Positions 1 through 7,497 of a stretch of DNA of 32,603 nucleotides are shown here, piece after piece. The notes under the pieces are model-generated. The model was not told the origin of the DNA, did no database searches, and saw only the letters and a list, made by a program, of their open reading frames with translations. The position numbers and the translations under genes were made by a program. Origin of the DNA: Phycisphaerales bacterium (GTDB lineage Bacteria > Planctomycetota > Phycisphaerae > Phycisphaerales > UBA1924); contig JALHNL010000028.1 of NCBI GenBank assembly GCA_022843545.1, positions 1 to 32,603 on the forward strand, read 5' to 3'. Each line of letters opens with the position of its first letter. Position 1 is the first letter of the stretch.

Positions 1-500
1 CGGGCATGCACGGCTTCCGCGGTCGCCGCCTGCGCGACTACGGCCTGCGCCTCAACGAGAAGCAGAAGGTCCGCTACCACTACTCGGTCCTTGAGAAGCA
101 GTTCCGCCGCTACATCGCTTCCGCGGGCCGCATGAAGGGCAACACCGGCGAGATGCTCATGCGTCTGCTGGAGTGCCGGCTGGACAACGTCCTGCGCCGC
201 GCGGGCATGGCCCGCACCATCTGGGCCGCGCGCCAGATCGTCGCCCACGGGCACGTTCTGGTCAACGGCCGCAAGACCGACCGCGCTTCCTACGGCGTCG
301 AGGTCGGCGACACCATCACCCTCAAGCCCGGCATCCACAAGCTCGTCCGCGAGAACATGGAAAGCCAGCCCGGTCTCGAGGTCCCGCAGTGGATCGACTT
401 CAACCCCGGCGAGCTGACCATCAAGGTCCTCGCCATGCCCACCAGCGACCAGATCCCCTTCGACGTGAACCCCAACCTCATCGTCGAGTTCTATCGCTGA
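1..500 (+). CDS. rpsD: 30S ribosomal protein S4 (5'-truncated by window edge)
   Basis: Ribosomal protein S4 binds 16S rRNA, nucleates assembly of the 30S body and helps keep decoding accurate. The visible frame starts at base 3 with Gly-Met-His-Gly and runs 164 residues from the first Met to the stop. This matches the family from the PPG-x-HG segment onward: KQKVR, LEKQFRRY, then the S4 RNA-binding domain with LECRLDNVLRRAG, ARQIVAHGHVLVNGR and the final IVEFYR. A complete S4 has about 200 residues, so roughly 40 N-terminal residues, including any zinc-binding cysteines, lie outside the window; the Met at base 6 is internal. A strong terminator follows directly, so this is the last gene of its transcript and rpoA, its usual downstream partner, is not next. 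Confidence 0.96.
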   Translation, partial: GMHGFRGRRLRDYGLRLNEKQKVRYHYSVLEKQFRRYIASAGRMKGNTGEMLMRLLECRLDNVLRRAGMARTIWAARQIVAHGHVLVNGRKTDRASYGVEVGDTITLKPGIHKLVRENMESQPGLEVPQWIDFNPGELTIKVLAMPTSDQIPFDVNPNLIVEFYR

Positions 501-523
501 TCCATCCCCGCTGATCTCACCCG

Positions 524-557
524 CAACCGCCGGCCCACAGCCGGCGGTTGTGTTTTT
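524..557 (+). terminator. Rho-independent terminator of rpsD
   Basis: An 11-bp perfect stem (CAACCGCCGGC at 524-534 pairing with 540-550) has a 5-base loop and is followed by TGTTTTT. It lies 23 bases after the rpsD stop codon. Confidence 0.9.
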
Positions 558-631
558 GGACTCCCCGCGCCCACCCGATCCCGGCCGCGCAAGCGCCCGC
601 ACGCCAACACCCACCCCGCGCCGCCTTCCGG

Positions 632-637
632 TACCAT
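632..637 (+). promoter_or_regulatory. Putative -10 box of a leaderless asnB transcript
   Basis: TACCAT ends 6 bases before the asnB ATG at 644, which would place the transcription start on or next to the A of the ATG. No Shine-Dalgarno sequence is visible before this start and no convincing -35 box is seen. This is inference from spacing, supported by the same arrangement at 10665 and 19722. Confidence 0.45.
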
Positions 638-643
638 CCCGCC

Positions 644-2527
644 ATGTGCGGCCTCGGCGGCATCCTGCTCCTCGCCCCACCGCGCCCCGCCCAGCCCCAC
701 CCGGCGCCGCACGCGCACCCCGACATCCCCGACGCCTGGGTCGATGCCCTCGACACCGCCATCACCCACCGGGGGCCCGATGGAATGGGCCGCTTCCGCG
801 GCGCGTCCGCCTCCGCCCAGATCGCCCTCGCCCACCGCCGGCTCAGCATCATCGACCTCCAGGGCGGCGGGCAGCCCATGGTGGACTGGCGCCCAAACTC
901 CACCATCGCCGTCGCGTTCAACGGCTGCATCTACAACCACCGCGACCTGCGCCGCGAACTCGTCGCCCTCGGGGCCGAGTTCGCCACCGACCACAGCGAC
1001 ACCGAGGCGCTCATCCACGGCTGGCGGGCCTGGGGCGACGGTCTCTGGGCACGCCTTGACGGCATGTTCGCCGTCGCCCTCTGGGACGAGCGCGCCGGCC
1101 GACTCGTGCTCGCCCGCGACCCGGCGGGCGAGAAGCCGCTGTGGTGGGCCCGGGCCGTCGCGCCCGCCACCGGTTCGCCGGCGCTGGTCTTTGCCAGTTC
1201 CGCCCGCGCGGTGGAGCGGGCGGTGCGCCGAATCGACCCCGGCTCGCCCGCGCTGGCCGTGGACCCCCACCGCCTGGCCGGCTGGCTGGCGCTGGGCTTC
1301 GGGCCCGACTCGCCCCTGGCAGGCATCAACGCCCTGCCCCCCGGCACGTTCCTCGACGCCGCCGCCCCGTCGCACCCGCGTCCTTACGCCCCGCGACCGC
1401 AGCGCGCCGATCGCCCACGCCTGTCGCCCAATCGCGTGCTGGATCTCATCTCCTCCGCCGTCGCCTCCCGCCTCGAAGCCGATGTGCCGCTGGGGTGCTT
1501 TCTTTCCGGCGGGGTGGATTCGTCTCTTGTCGCGGCCCTGGCCCGGCGGACGCTCGGCGAGCGCGGGCTGGACACGTTCTGCGTGCGGATGCCCGACCCG
1601 CGCCTCGACGAGTCGGCCTACGCCCAGGCCGTCGCCCACCACCTCGGCACGCGCCACCACACGCTCGACTGCCTGGCCAGCCCCGCCGACGACCTCGCCC
1701 GTCTCATCCCCCAGATCGGCCTTCCGCTGGGCGATTCCTCCCTGCTCCCCACGTTCTGGGTCAGCCGTGCGGCGAGCCAGTTCGCCACGGTCTGCCTCTC
1801 GGGCGACGGCGGCGACGAGCTCTTCGGCGGGTACGACCGCTACCTCGCGGCCCGCTGGCTCCGCCGGGCCTCGGACCTCATCGCCACCTGGCCGCTGGAA
1901 CTTGCTCTTCACCCTCGGCTGGATCGCCTGATCCGCGCCGCACGCGGGGCGGGCTACCCGGACCTCCTGCGCCTCTTCAGCCCGGAACTGGCGGGGGTGC
2001 TGCTGAGCGCCGCGCTCGACCCGCAGTCCCTCCGCCGGTCCGCCGGCGATGACCTCGACCCCGACGCCGACCCGCTCACCTTCGACTTCCGCACCTACCT
2101 CCCGGGCGACCTGCTCCTGAAGGTGGACTCGGCCAGCATGAGCGTGCCCATCGAGGTGCGGGCTCCGCTGCTGGCCAACGGTGTCCGCGAGGCGGCGCTG
2201 GCCGAGCCGCTGCGATCGCTCATGCCGCGCGGGCGCCGCAAGGGCCTGCTGCGGGCCGCGGCCCGGCGCGTGCTCCCCGGGGCGATCATCGACCGCCGCA
2301 AGCAGGGCTTTGCGATCCCCGTCGGGGCGTGGCTGCGGACCGACTTCGGGGGCCTGCGCACGCTGGCGGTGGACCTGCTCCGCTCCGCGGACCCCTGGCC
2401 CGGGCTGGGGATCAATCGCGTGGCCGCGGGGGTCATCCTGGACGAGCACATGACGGGCCGGAGCGACCACGGGCAACGCCTGTACGCGCTGGTCGCCCTG
2501 TCGCTGTGGGCCCACTCCATGGGCTGA
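644..2527 (+). CDS. asnB: Asparagine synthase (glutamine-hydrolysing)
   Basis: The enzyme makes asparagine from aspartate, ATP and glutamine in the cytoplasm; relatives modify cell-surface or osmolyte precursors. The start at 644 is fixed by the N-terminal nucleophile domain, which needs Cys at residue 2 (MCGLGG). Other glutaminase motifs are HRGPDG (42-47), AHRRLSIIDL, and DTEALIHGW. The synthetase half has the PP-loop SGGVDSS (288-294), SGDGGDELFGGYDRY (from 386), KVDSASM and RRKQGFAIPVG. The product is 627 residues, typical for AsnB. The usual FNGEIYN motif reads FNGCIYN (92-98), so the glutamine-contacting Glu is Cys. Variants at this position are, as I recall, seen in some AsnB-type amidotransferases, so the exact acceptor is less certain than the family. 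Transcription is probably leaderless from a TACCAT box. Confidence 0.92.
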   Translation: MCGLGGILLLAPPRPAQPHPAPHAHPDIPDAWVDALDTAITHRGPDGMGRFRGASASAQIALAHRRLSIIDLQGGGQPMVDWRPNSTIAVAFNGCIYNHRDLRRELVALGAEFATDHSDTEALIHGWRAWGDGLWARLDGMFAVALWDERAGRLVLARDPAGEKPLWWARAVAPATGSPALVFASSARAVERAVRRIDPGSPALAVDPHRLAGWLALGFGPDSPLAGINALPPGTFLDAAAPSHPRPYAPRPQRADRPRLSPNRVLDLISSAVASRLEADVPLGCFLSGGVDSSLVAALARRTLGERGLDTFCVRMPDPRLDESAYAQAVAHHLGTRHHTLDCLASPADDLARLIPQIGLPLGDSSLLPTFWVSRAASQFATVCLSGDGGDELFGGYDRYLAARWLRRASDLIATWPLELALHPRLDRLIRAARGAGYPDLLRLFSPELAGVLLSAALDPQSLRRSAGDDLDPDADPLTFDFRTYLPGDLLLKVDSASMSVPIEVRAPLLANGVREAALAEPLRSLMPRGRRKGLLRAAARRVLPGAIIDRRKQGFAIPVGAWLRTDFGGLRTLAVDLLRSADPWPGLGINRVAAGVILDEHMTGRSDHGQRLYALVALSLWAHSMG

Positions 2528-2533
2528 GACCGC

Positions 2534-2539
2534 TACGCT
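2534..2539 (+). promoter_or_regulatory. Putative -10 box of the amidase gene
   Basis: TACGCT lies 63 bases before the start at 2602, just after the asnB stop. It matches the TANNCT box seen upstream of many genes in this window. No clear -35 box is seen. Confidence 0.4.
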
Positions 2540-2601
2540 TGGCGCGAGCATGCACGGACGCGTGCAGGGAGCGAACGGGGACAGCCGATACAAGGTGGAG
2601 A

Positions 2602-3372
2602 ATGGATAGCTTCACTCGACGTGATGCCCTCAAGGGAGGCGGGCTGCTGGCGACCTTCTGGGTCCTGGGAGGCTGTCAATCCAGCCTTTCCAGTGACGGG
2701 CCCACGCCCGTCGCCCCCGGCGCGGGCTCGCCGGTGATCAGCCGCACGCCCACGCGGCCGGTCGTCGCGTCGTCGTACACCCCGCCCCAGCCCGCGCCCG
2801 CCGCGCAGCCGGCCCCTTCGGTGGGCGGCATCCAGGCCCGCTCGACCTGGACTCGCGCGGGCGTGGCCCGAGTCAACGACATCAACCCCATGCGGGGCGT
2901 CAGCCGGATCACCATCCACCACGACGGGATGAACGTCTTCACCAGCACCCGGGGCGACGCCGCCGCCGCGCGCCTGGAGCAGATCCGCCTCGCCCACGTC
3001 CGCGGTCGCGGCTGGGCCGACATCGGCTACCACTACATCATCGACCCGGCGGGCCGCGTGTGGGAAGGGCGCAGCACGCAGTACCAGGGCGCGCACGTCG
3101 AGAACAACAACGAGAACAATCTGGGCATCATGTGCATGGGCAACTTCGACCAGCAGACGCCCTCCACCGCCCAGCTCGCCACGCTCGACGGGTTCCTCGC
3201 CGCCCAGATGCGGCTGTACCGCGTGCCCATCGCCCGTGTGTACACCCACCAGGAACTCAAGGCCACGGCCTGCCCGGGCCGCGCCCTGCAGAAGTACATG
3301 GTCCGCAGCCGCTCTCGCGGCGGGAACCTGGCGATGGCGTGCGCGATGATCCCCGGGCTGGGGCTGGCCTGA
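2602..3372 (+). CDS. Tat-exported lipoprotein amidase (PGRP / Amidase_2 fold)
   Basis: This is a predicted zinc N-acetylmuramoyl-L-alanine amidase, which cleaves the bond between MurNAc and the stem peptide of peptidoglycan. The 256-residue protein starts with a Tat-like signal (FTRRDALKGG) and a lipobox-like end (VLGGC), so it is probably a lipid-anchored envelope protein. A Pro/Ala-rich linker (about residues 30-75) precedes the catalytic domain. Zinc ligands fit the family: His106 (IHHD), His216 (YTHQE) and Cys224 (CPG), with His216 and Cys224 eight residues apart as in T7 lysozyme. The conserved YHYIIDPAGRVWEGR and NLGIMCMGNF blocks are present. The ATG has an AAGGTGGAG Shine-Dalgarno stretch right before it. 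The gene lies 74 bases after asnB on the same strand. Confidence 0.88.
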   Translation: MDSFTRRDALKGGGLLATFWVLGGCQSSLSSDGPTPVAPGAGSPVISRTPTRPVVASSYTPPQPAPAAQPAPSVGGIQARSTWTRAGVARVNDINPMRGVSRITIHHDGMNVFTSTRGDAAAARLEQIRLAHVRGRGWADIGYHYIIDPAGRVWEGRSTQYQGAHVENNNENNLGIMCMGNFDQQTPSTAQLATLDGFLAAQMRLYRVPIARVYTHQELKATACPGRALQKYMVRSRSRGGNLAMACAMIPGLGLA

Positions 3373-3410
3373 ACGCCCGCTCAGCAGAGCGGATGACTTT
3401 CACGAACACG

Positions 3411-3487
3411 AAGTGGTGGCCCAGGCGTCCCGCCTGGGTCGAAGGGTGTGGGCGACCCCAGCACAAGCGGGACGCTTGTGCCACCTT
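3411..3487. repeat. REP-like double-hairpin element
   Basis: Two hairpins lie side by side. The first is CCCAGGCG-TCC-CGCCTGGG (3420-3438) and the second GCACAAGCG-GGA-CGCTTGTGC (3461-3481). Their cores GCGTCCCGC and GCGGGACGC are reverse complements of each other, and the loops TCC and GGA are complementary. Outer arms GGTGGC (3415-3420) and GCCACC (3480-3485) can close the structure. It lies between the convergent ends of the amidase and the prepilin-like gene. This is the form of a repetitive extragenic palindrome pair; no second copy was found in the window. Confidence 0.65.
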
Positions 3488-3510
3488 GTCGCCTGTACTG
3501 AGGGCCGCCC

Positions 3511-4461
3511 CTAGTCCTTGAACACCCTCAACTCCCCGCCCGCCTTCACGCCGCTGATCATCGTCAGCCAGGCGTTGAGGCCGCCGGTCTGTCCCGGCTC
3601 GCGTCCGGCTTCGTCGGCCTCGTTTTCGAAGACGTTGTCGGGGATGTCGCGGATGACACCGTCGGGGCCGAGGGCTTTGTACGTGATCTCGATGGGGTCG
3701 GGGCGGGTTTCGAAGTTCACGCGGTTGTCGGCGTAGCCGATGTTGCCCTCCCAGGAGTCGCGGCCGCCGTGGATGAGCAGCGTCACCGAGTCCTCTCCCG
3801 GAGGCGATGCGCCGGACGCGTTGAGCCGCCAACGCTTGGACGAGGCGGGGTCCATCGTCCATCCCGGCCCACGATTGCCGACGAGCGGCGTGGTGCTGGA
3901 GAACGTCGTCTTCCACGTGCTCAGCCGCGGGCCGTGCAGCGGCACATGCGCGTAGGACGCGTTGCCTACCCCCGCGACCCGCGGCGCGGCGCTCCCCACA
4001 TCGGCCACCTGCTCGGGCGTACCGGCGAAGCCGGGGTCCCACAGAGCGCGGCCCGGATCGGCAGCGGCGGGGGGATTGACGCCCTGGTAGTCATCATCCA
4101 GGCGAACGCCACTGGAGGCCTCGGCGGGGCTCACCATGATCTCCGGGGAGATGTTCCCGTTGAAGATCAGGATGGAAAAGAGGTTGCCCGTGGTTTCCTT
4201 GCGAAAGGCCTCCCCCTCGTCGGTCTTCAGCGTCGCGTGGTTTTTGTCGAGGAGGCTGGGGAGCGGATAGAGACCTTTGTTGCTCTGGGCAAAGGTCTCG
4301 ATCGCGATAAGCACATTCCTGATTTGCGTGGAGTCCTTGATGAGCCGAGAGCCACGACACCGCGTGCGGCTCATCCCAGGGAGCATGATCGCCACGATCA
4401 CGGCGACGAGCAACAGAACAGCCACAGCCTCCACGGCCGTAAACCCACGCCGAGCGTTCAT
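3511..4461 (-). CDS. Prepilin-like exported protein (class III signal)
   Basis: A 316-residue protein with a type IV pilin / type II pseudopilin N-terminus: RRGFTAVEAVAVLLLVAVIVAIMLPGM. In family terms the peptidase cuts after Gly, leaving Phe1 and Glu5, followed by a membrane helix. The rest is a soluble, Gly/Pro/Asp-rich domain that I do not recognise; it contains DSVTLLIHGGRDSWEGNIGYADN. Planctomycetes carry large numbers of such proteins, mostly of unknown role. It is the last gene of the five-gene minus-strand cluster, 104 bases after the dockerin protein, and ends 24 bases from the REP-like element. Confidence 0.82.
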   Translation of the reverse strand: MNARRGFTAVEAVAVLLLVAVIVAIMLPGMSRTRCRGSRLIKDSTQIRNVLIAIETFAQSNKGLYPLPSLLDKNHATLKTDEGEAFRKETTGNLFSILIFNGNISPEIMVSPAEASSGVRLDDDYQGVNPPAAADPGRALWDPGFAGTPEQVADVGSAAPRVAGVGNASYAHVPLHGPRLSTWKTTFSSTTPLVGNRGPGWTMDPASSKRWRLNASGASPPGEDSVTLLIHGGRDSWEGNIGYADNRVNFETRPDPIEITYKALGPDGVIRDIPDNVFENEADEAGREPGQTGGLNAWLTMISGVKAGGELRVFKD

Positions 4462-4565
4462 GTGCCGACCTCCACGAGCACCCCGCCCGTGTGTCCATGC
4501 GCACGCCGCCCGCTCGCGGTTTCGTCAATCCGGCCGTCGCGGAAGCCCAAGGGGCCGCGGCAAAC

Positions 4566-4808
4566 TCACACGCACCCATCACCGAACGCGTTCACAAACG
4601 CGATGATGTCGTCGACCGTCAGTTCGCCGTCGGCGCCCGCGCCGGTGTCGCCGATGTCGGTGATGTCGGCCCGGTTGCACGGCCCGGCCCCCGGGCAGCC
4701 CGTGCCATCACCGAAGGTGTTGACGAACGCGATGATGTCATCGACCGTGAGTTGCCCGTCGGGCCCGGCGCCGGTGTCGCCGATGTCGGTGATGTCCGCA
4801 CGATTGCA
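4566..4808 (-). repeat. Tandem 129-bp dockerin-coding repeat
   Basis: The last 80 codons are two copies of a 43-codon unit, the second shortened to 37 codons plus stop. The first copy spans 4808-4680 and the second 4679-4566. They are nearly identical in protein and very similar in DNA, so this is an internal duplication. Confidence 0.85.
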
Positions 4809-5426
4809 CGCGGGGCTCACGCCGCCGCCGGCCAGGTTGGTGATGATCCACTGCACCGCGGCGTCGTGCTCGGCGAACGAGCGGTTTTGGTTGAAGACCA
4901 GCCAGAACGAGTCGGAGGGTGCCAGCCCAGACTGGTTGGACGACAACTGCATCTCCAGGCTGTAGACCCCGTCGGTCGCCGGGGCCTGAAGCGTGTATTG
5001 CAGGTGGCGGTGCCATTGCCCGTTGGAGGCCACCACCAGCGAGAAGCCCTGCACGGGCGTGTCGGTGGTGGGCGAGAAGACCGGCGTCACCGGCCCGAGC
5101 CCGACGCGGATCTGCAGCGGGCTGAGTTCAAGCCCCGCGCCCGTCCAGCGGCGCAACTGCCCCATGATCGTGAACCGGATCTGCGAGCCCGGAGCGAACG
5201 TGCCGGGCAGGCAGTCAAAGCCCGGGTCGTTGGCGAAGTTGGCCACGCTGGTGCCGAAGGTTGACGCGAAGACCCGCAAACCCGGCTGCACCGCCGGGCC
5301 CGCCGCGAAGACCCCCGTGGCGATCCGCGCTCCATCGATGGCGAGAGCGATGTCGCCCTCGTGCTGCGCGAGCGCGGGGGACATCAGCGCGGTGGCGGCG
5401 GAAGCGAAGGCGACGGCTCGGATCAT
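4566..5426 (-). CDS. Secreted beta-domain protein with two GC-type dockerin-like repeats
   Basis: A 286-residue exported protein. The start at 5426 is chosen because AGGAG lies 7 bases upstream and a normal signal peptide follows (MIRAVAFASAATALMSPALA, mature from QHEGD). The middle domain is clearly paralogous to the next gene upstream (5539-6210): both share GDxxLxxDGxRI-TG, RVFxSxFG, DEPGFD/DPGFD, LPGTFxPGxxIxF, LRxWxG, SNGQWHxH, PATDGVYxLEM and FWxVFNQN. The C-terminus differs: here two tandem repeats (CNRADITDIGDTGAG, DGxLTVDDIIAFVN, FGDG) end in DGCV. These Asp/Gly-rich EF-hand-like repeats are the lineage-specific 'GC-type' dockerin-like signal; their binding partner is unknown. The paralogue carries a PEP-CTERM tail instead. 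Confidence 0.83.
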   Translation of the reverse strand: MIRAVAFASAATALMSPALAQHEGDIALAIDGARIATGVFAAGPAVQPGLRVFASTFGTSVANFANDPGFDCLPGTFAPGSQIRFTIMGQLRRWTGAGLELSPLQIRVGLGPVTPVFSPTTDTPVQGFSLVVASNGQWHRHLQYTLQAPATDGVYSLEMQLSSNQSGLAPSDSFWLVFNQNRSFAEHDAAVQWIITNLAGGGVSPACNRADITDIGDTGAGPDGQLTVDDIIAFVNTFGDGTGCPGAGPCNRADITDIGDTGAGADGELTVDDIIAFVNAFGDGCV

Positions 5427-5500
5427 GGCATGCTCCTGTGGAGAGTCCAATGGGTTGCCCGTGACAGACCGCGAGCCCGCGCCCTGAGCGCGAGCCCGCG

Positions 5501-5522
5501 GTGAACCACGGGCGTGGTTCAC
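5501..5522. promoter_or_regulatory. Perfect 22-bp dyad between two cluster genes
   Basis: GTGAACCACG (5501-5510) and CGTGGTTCAC (5513-5522) are perfect inverted copies with 2 bases between. The dyad lies just after the stop of the PEP-CTERM gene (5539) and before the dockerin gene (start 5426), transcribed leftward. No T tract follows on the minus strand, so it may be a processing or attenuation hairpin, or an operator, rather than a full terminator. Confidence 0.5.
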
Positions 5523-5538
5523 CGTCAAGGTCATGGGT

Positions 5539-6210
5539 TCAGCGACGACGACGACGCAGGCCCAGCAGCCCGCCCGCCGCCAGCAGAACCGCCGCGCCCG
5601 GGGCGGGCACGATGTTCTGCTCGACGTACTCGATGGCTTCGTCGTGGATCAGCTCGCTGGTGTTCTGGTTGAAGACGAACCAGAAGGGCAGCGACGCGTC
5701 CAGCCCGGACTGATCGCTGAACAGTTCCATCTCGAGCAGGTACACGCCGTCGGTCGCGGGGGCCAAGAGCGTCATGTCGTAGTGCTCGTGCCATTCGCCG
5801 TTGGCCGCGACAGCCACGCTGAAGCCGGAGGTGAGCACGTCGCTGAGCGGCGTGGTCACCGGCCCGAGCGGACCGAAGGAGAACTCGATCTGCACCGGCG
5901 CGATGGTGTTGAAGTCGCTGCCGTTCCACACGCGCAGCGCCTTGCGGAAGTTGAACCCGATGCTGGTGCCGGGGGTGAAGGTGCCCGGGAGGTTGTCAAA
6001 GCCGGGCTCATCGCTGTAGTTGGGCGCGATCTCGCCGAACTCGGAGCCGAAGACGCGACCGGGCGTGAACACGCCGGCGTCGTATCCGCCGGTGGTGATG
6101 CGCCCGCCGTCGGTGGTGAGGAACACGTCCCCGGCGTGAACGGGGCCGGCGACGGCGGAAGCGGACAGGGCCAGAGCGGTCAAGGACGCGATGGTGAACG
6201 AACGGATCAT
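5539..6210 (-). CDS. PEP-CTERM sorted beta-domain protein
   Basis: A 223-residue exported protein with a signal peptide (MIRSFTIASLTALALSASAVAG). Its beta-rich domain is shared with the neighbour at 4566-5426. The C-terminus reads VPAPGA, then a hydrophobic stretch (AVLLAAGGLLGL) and RRRRR: the PEP-CTERM sorting signal handled by exosortase, in the VPAPGA form common in Phycisphaerae. The start at 6210 is preferred over 6261 because the signal peptide begins there; a weak GAGAG Shine-Dalgarno lies upstream. The overall pattern (small beta protein with an early GD(V/I) motif, FGxEF, DEPGFD and PEP-CTERM) recalls the family NCBI calls all3515 family Zur-repressed PEP-CTERM protein. That link is from memory and unverified. 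Confidence 0.85.
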   Translation of the reverse strand: MIRSFTIASLTALALSASAVAGPVHAGDVFLTTDGGRITTGGYDAGVFTPGRVFGSEFGEIAPNYSDEPGFDNLPGTFTPGTSIGFNFRKALRVWNGSDFNTIAPVQIEFSFGPLGPVTTPLSDVLTSGFSVAVAANGEWHEHYDMTLLAPATDGVYLLEMELFSDQSGLDASLPFWFVFNQNTSELIHDEAIEYVEQNIVPAPGAAVLLAAGGLLGLRRRRR

Positions 6211-6309
6211 GGATGGTCTCTCTTTCTTTCCTGAGGGGCCTTGGGCCCCAACTGAACACACGATTCACAGGTTTCGACGAGGCAAGTTGACGGGCCGGTC
6301 AAGGGCCCG

Positions 6310-7068
6310 CTACTTCGCCACCGTCGGGTCAAACTGGTTCTTCTCGTTGCTGCTGAACACCGCCGAGAACGGGAGCGTCTGCGCGTGCCCGTCGAGGTAG
6401 CCGTAGTTGGACACGGCCTCCCACGACTTGGCCCGCCCGCCCCAGGCGTGGATCTTCATCTCGCCCGAAGCGATCCCGGGCGCGGCCCCGGGCGTGCCCG
6501 GGTCCCACCCCTCGGCGTGGACATGGTCGCTCACCGCGAAGGGCCCCTCCTCGGTCATGAGGAGGAACTGCACGGTGGCGTGAGGGCTGGGCACCTTTGA
6601 GAGCCGATCAAACGGCTCGCGCGGGTGCAGCCCCGGATTGAAGGTCCGGCTCAGCCAGTTGTTGATCCCGTAACTCGTCCGGCGGGGTTGACCGCCGATG
6701 AGTTGGCCCTGCCCGCCCTGGTCCACGGACCACAGCGGGCTCAGGTCGCCCGGCGAGCGCACCACGATCGGCGAGTCGTAGTACGTCTGCAGCGTCGTGA
6801 TCCACGAGCGCGACAGATCGCCCGGACCCCCGTGACCGAGGCCCACGTCGATGAACGACTCCTTGTTCGCGTCCATGTACAGGACATGGGCGATCTGGAG
6901 CGTCCGCACCTGCGACAGGCACTTGGTGCTGCGCGCCGACCGGCGCGCGTGCGCCAGCGACGGCAGCAGAATGCCGACGAGCAGCGAGATGACGGTGATG
7001 ACCACCAGCAACTCGATGAGCGTGAACCCCGCTCTGCGAATGCGGGGCACGCCAAGGCGTGTGAACAT
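6310..7068 (-). CDS. Prepilin-like protein with H/DG-rich C-terminal domain
   Basis: A 252-residue protein. The start at 7068 gives MFTRLGVPRIRRAG followed by [24 protein letters not shown], a textbook type IV prepilin leader with Gly-1, Phe1 and Glu5. An upstream TTG at 7119 would lengthen the leader by 17 residues and is less likely. After the helix come ARRSARSTKCLSQVRTLQIAHVLYMDANKE, typical of planctomycete prepilin-like proteins, and a C-terminal part rich in His and Trp: GLGHGGPGDLSRSW, SDHVHAEGW, HAWGGRAKSW and YGYLDGHAQTLP. The last matches the (F/Y)xDGH signature common in this class. The His clusters could bind metal, which is inference. It lies third from the end of the minus-strand cluster, 99 bases before the PEP-CTERM gene. 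Confidence 0.85.
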   Translation of the reverse strand: MFTRLGVPRIRRAGFTLIELLVVITVISLLVGILLPSLAHARRSARSTKCLSQVRTLQIAHVLYMDANKESFIDVGLGHGGPGDLSRSWITTLQTYYDSPIVVRSPGDLSPLWSVDQGGQGQLIGGQPRRTSYGINNWLSRTFNPGLHPREPFDRLSKVPSPHATVQFLLMTEEGPFAVSDHVHAEGWDPGTPGAAPGIASGEMKIHAWGGRAKSWEAVSNYGYLDGHAQTLPFSAVFSSNEKNQFDPTVAK

Positions 7069-7137
7069 ACGAAGCCCCGGGATGGAGGAATGGCCCGCGA
7101 TCGCTCGCGGACGGAACAACAGCCGACGCGCCGAAGA

Positions 7138-7497
7138 TCAGGCGTGCGCCGGCGGGCCCCGCGGCGGGTGGCTGCGCTCAACCGCTGTGGCCGCTGAACG
7201 TTCGTCCTTCGCCAACTCCAGAACGCCCGCCGCTTCGAGGGCGGGCGCGATCACCGTGGTGTCCAGCCCCGAGCCGGTCGGCTGCAAGACCAGGTGGCAG
7301 ATCGCGCACGGCTTGGCGGGCGCGGGCACCGGCTCGCTCGAACAGTCATCCACGCACCCCGCATCGGCGTCGCGGTGCCACAGCGGCGCGCTCATGATCG
7401 TGAGCAGAGCCACGATCACACTCAGCGCGCTGAGGCGAGACAGCCAAGGGGGCAGGATGGGACGCGCCCGGGACACGGTCTTGCAACACTGTAGCAA
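7138..7497 (-). CDS. Small Cys-rich single-pass membrane protein
   Basis: A 119-residue protein of unknown function, the first gene of the minus-strand cluster. It has a short basic N-terminus, one membrane helix or signal (SALSVIVALLTIMSAPLW), then DAGCVDDCSSEP and PAKPCAICHLVLQPTG. The two cysteine groups (C-x3-C and C-x2-C-H) sit outside the membrane if the helix acts as a signal anchor; they would suit metal, haem or disulfide chemistry. The start is uncertain. TTG at 7497 has a GGGAGGG Shine-Dalgarno 4-5 bases before it and is used here; GTG at 7512 or 7476 are alternatives. The region around the start holds two dyads. I do not recognise the family. Confidence 0.62.
   Translation of the reverse strand: MLQCCKTVSRARPILPPWLSRLSALSVIVALLTIMSAPLWHRDADAGCVDDCSSEPVPAPAKPCAICHLVLQPTGSGLDTTVIAPALEAAGVLELAKDERSAATAVERSHPPRGPPAHA

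Noticed and set aside
491-2593. A 700-codon open frame on the minus strand across asnB
   Set aside because: It is antisense to a gene with complete AsnB motifs. Its composition (Arg, Gly, Ala, Pro-rich, no domain) is what a GC-rich third-position bias creates.
4566-4808. Dockerin repeats as evidence of a cellulosome
   Set aside because: No cohesin domain, scaffoldin or glycoside hydrolase is present. The GC-type repeat is a lineage-specific form whose partner is unknown.
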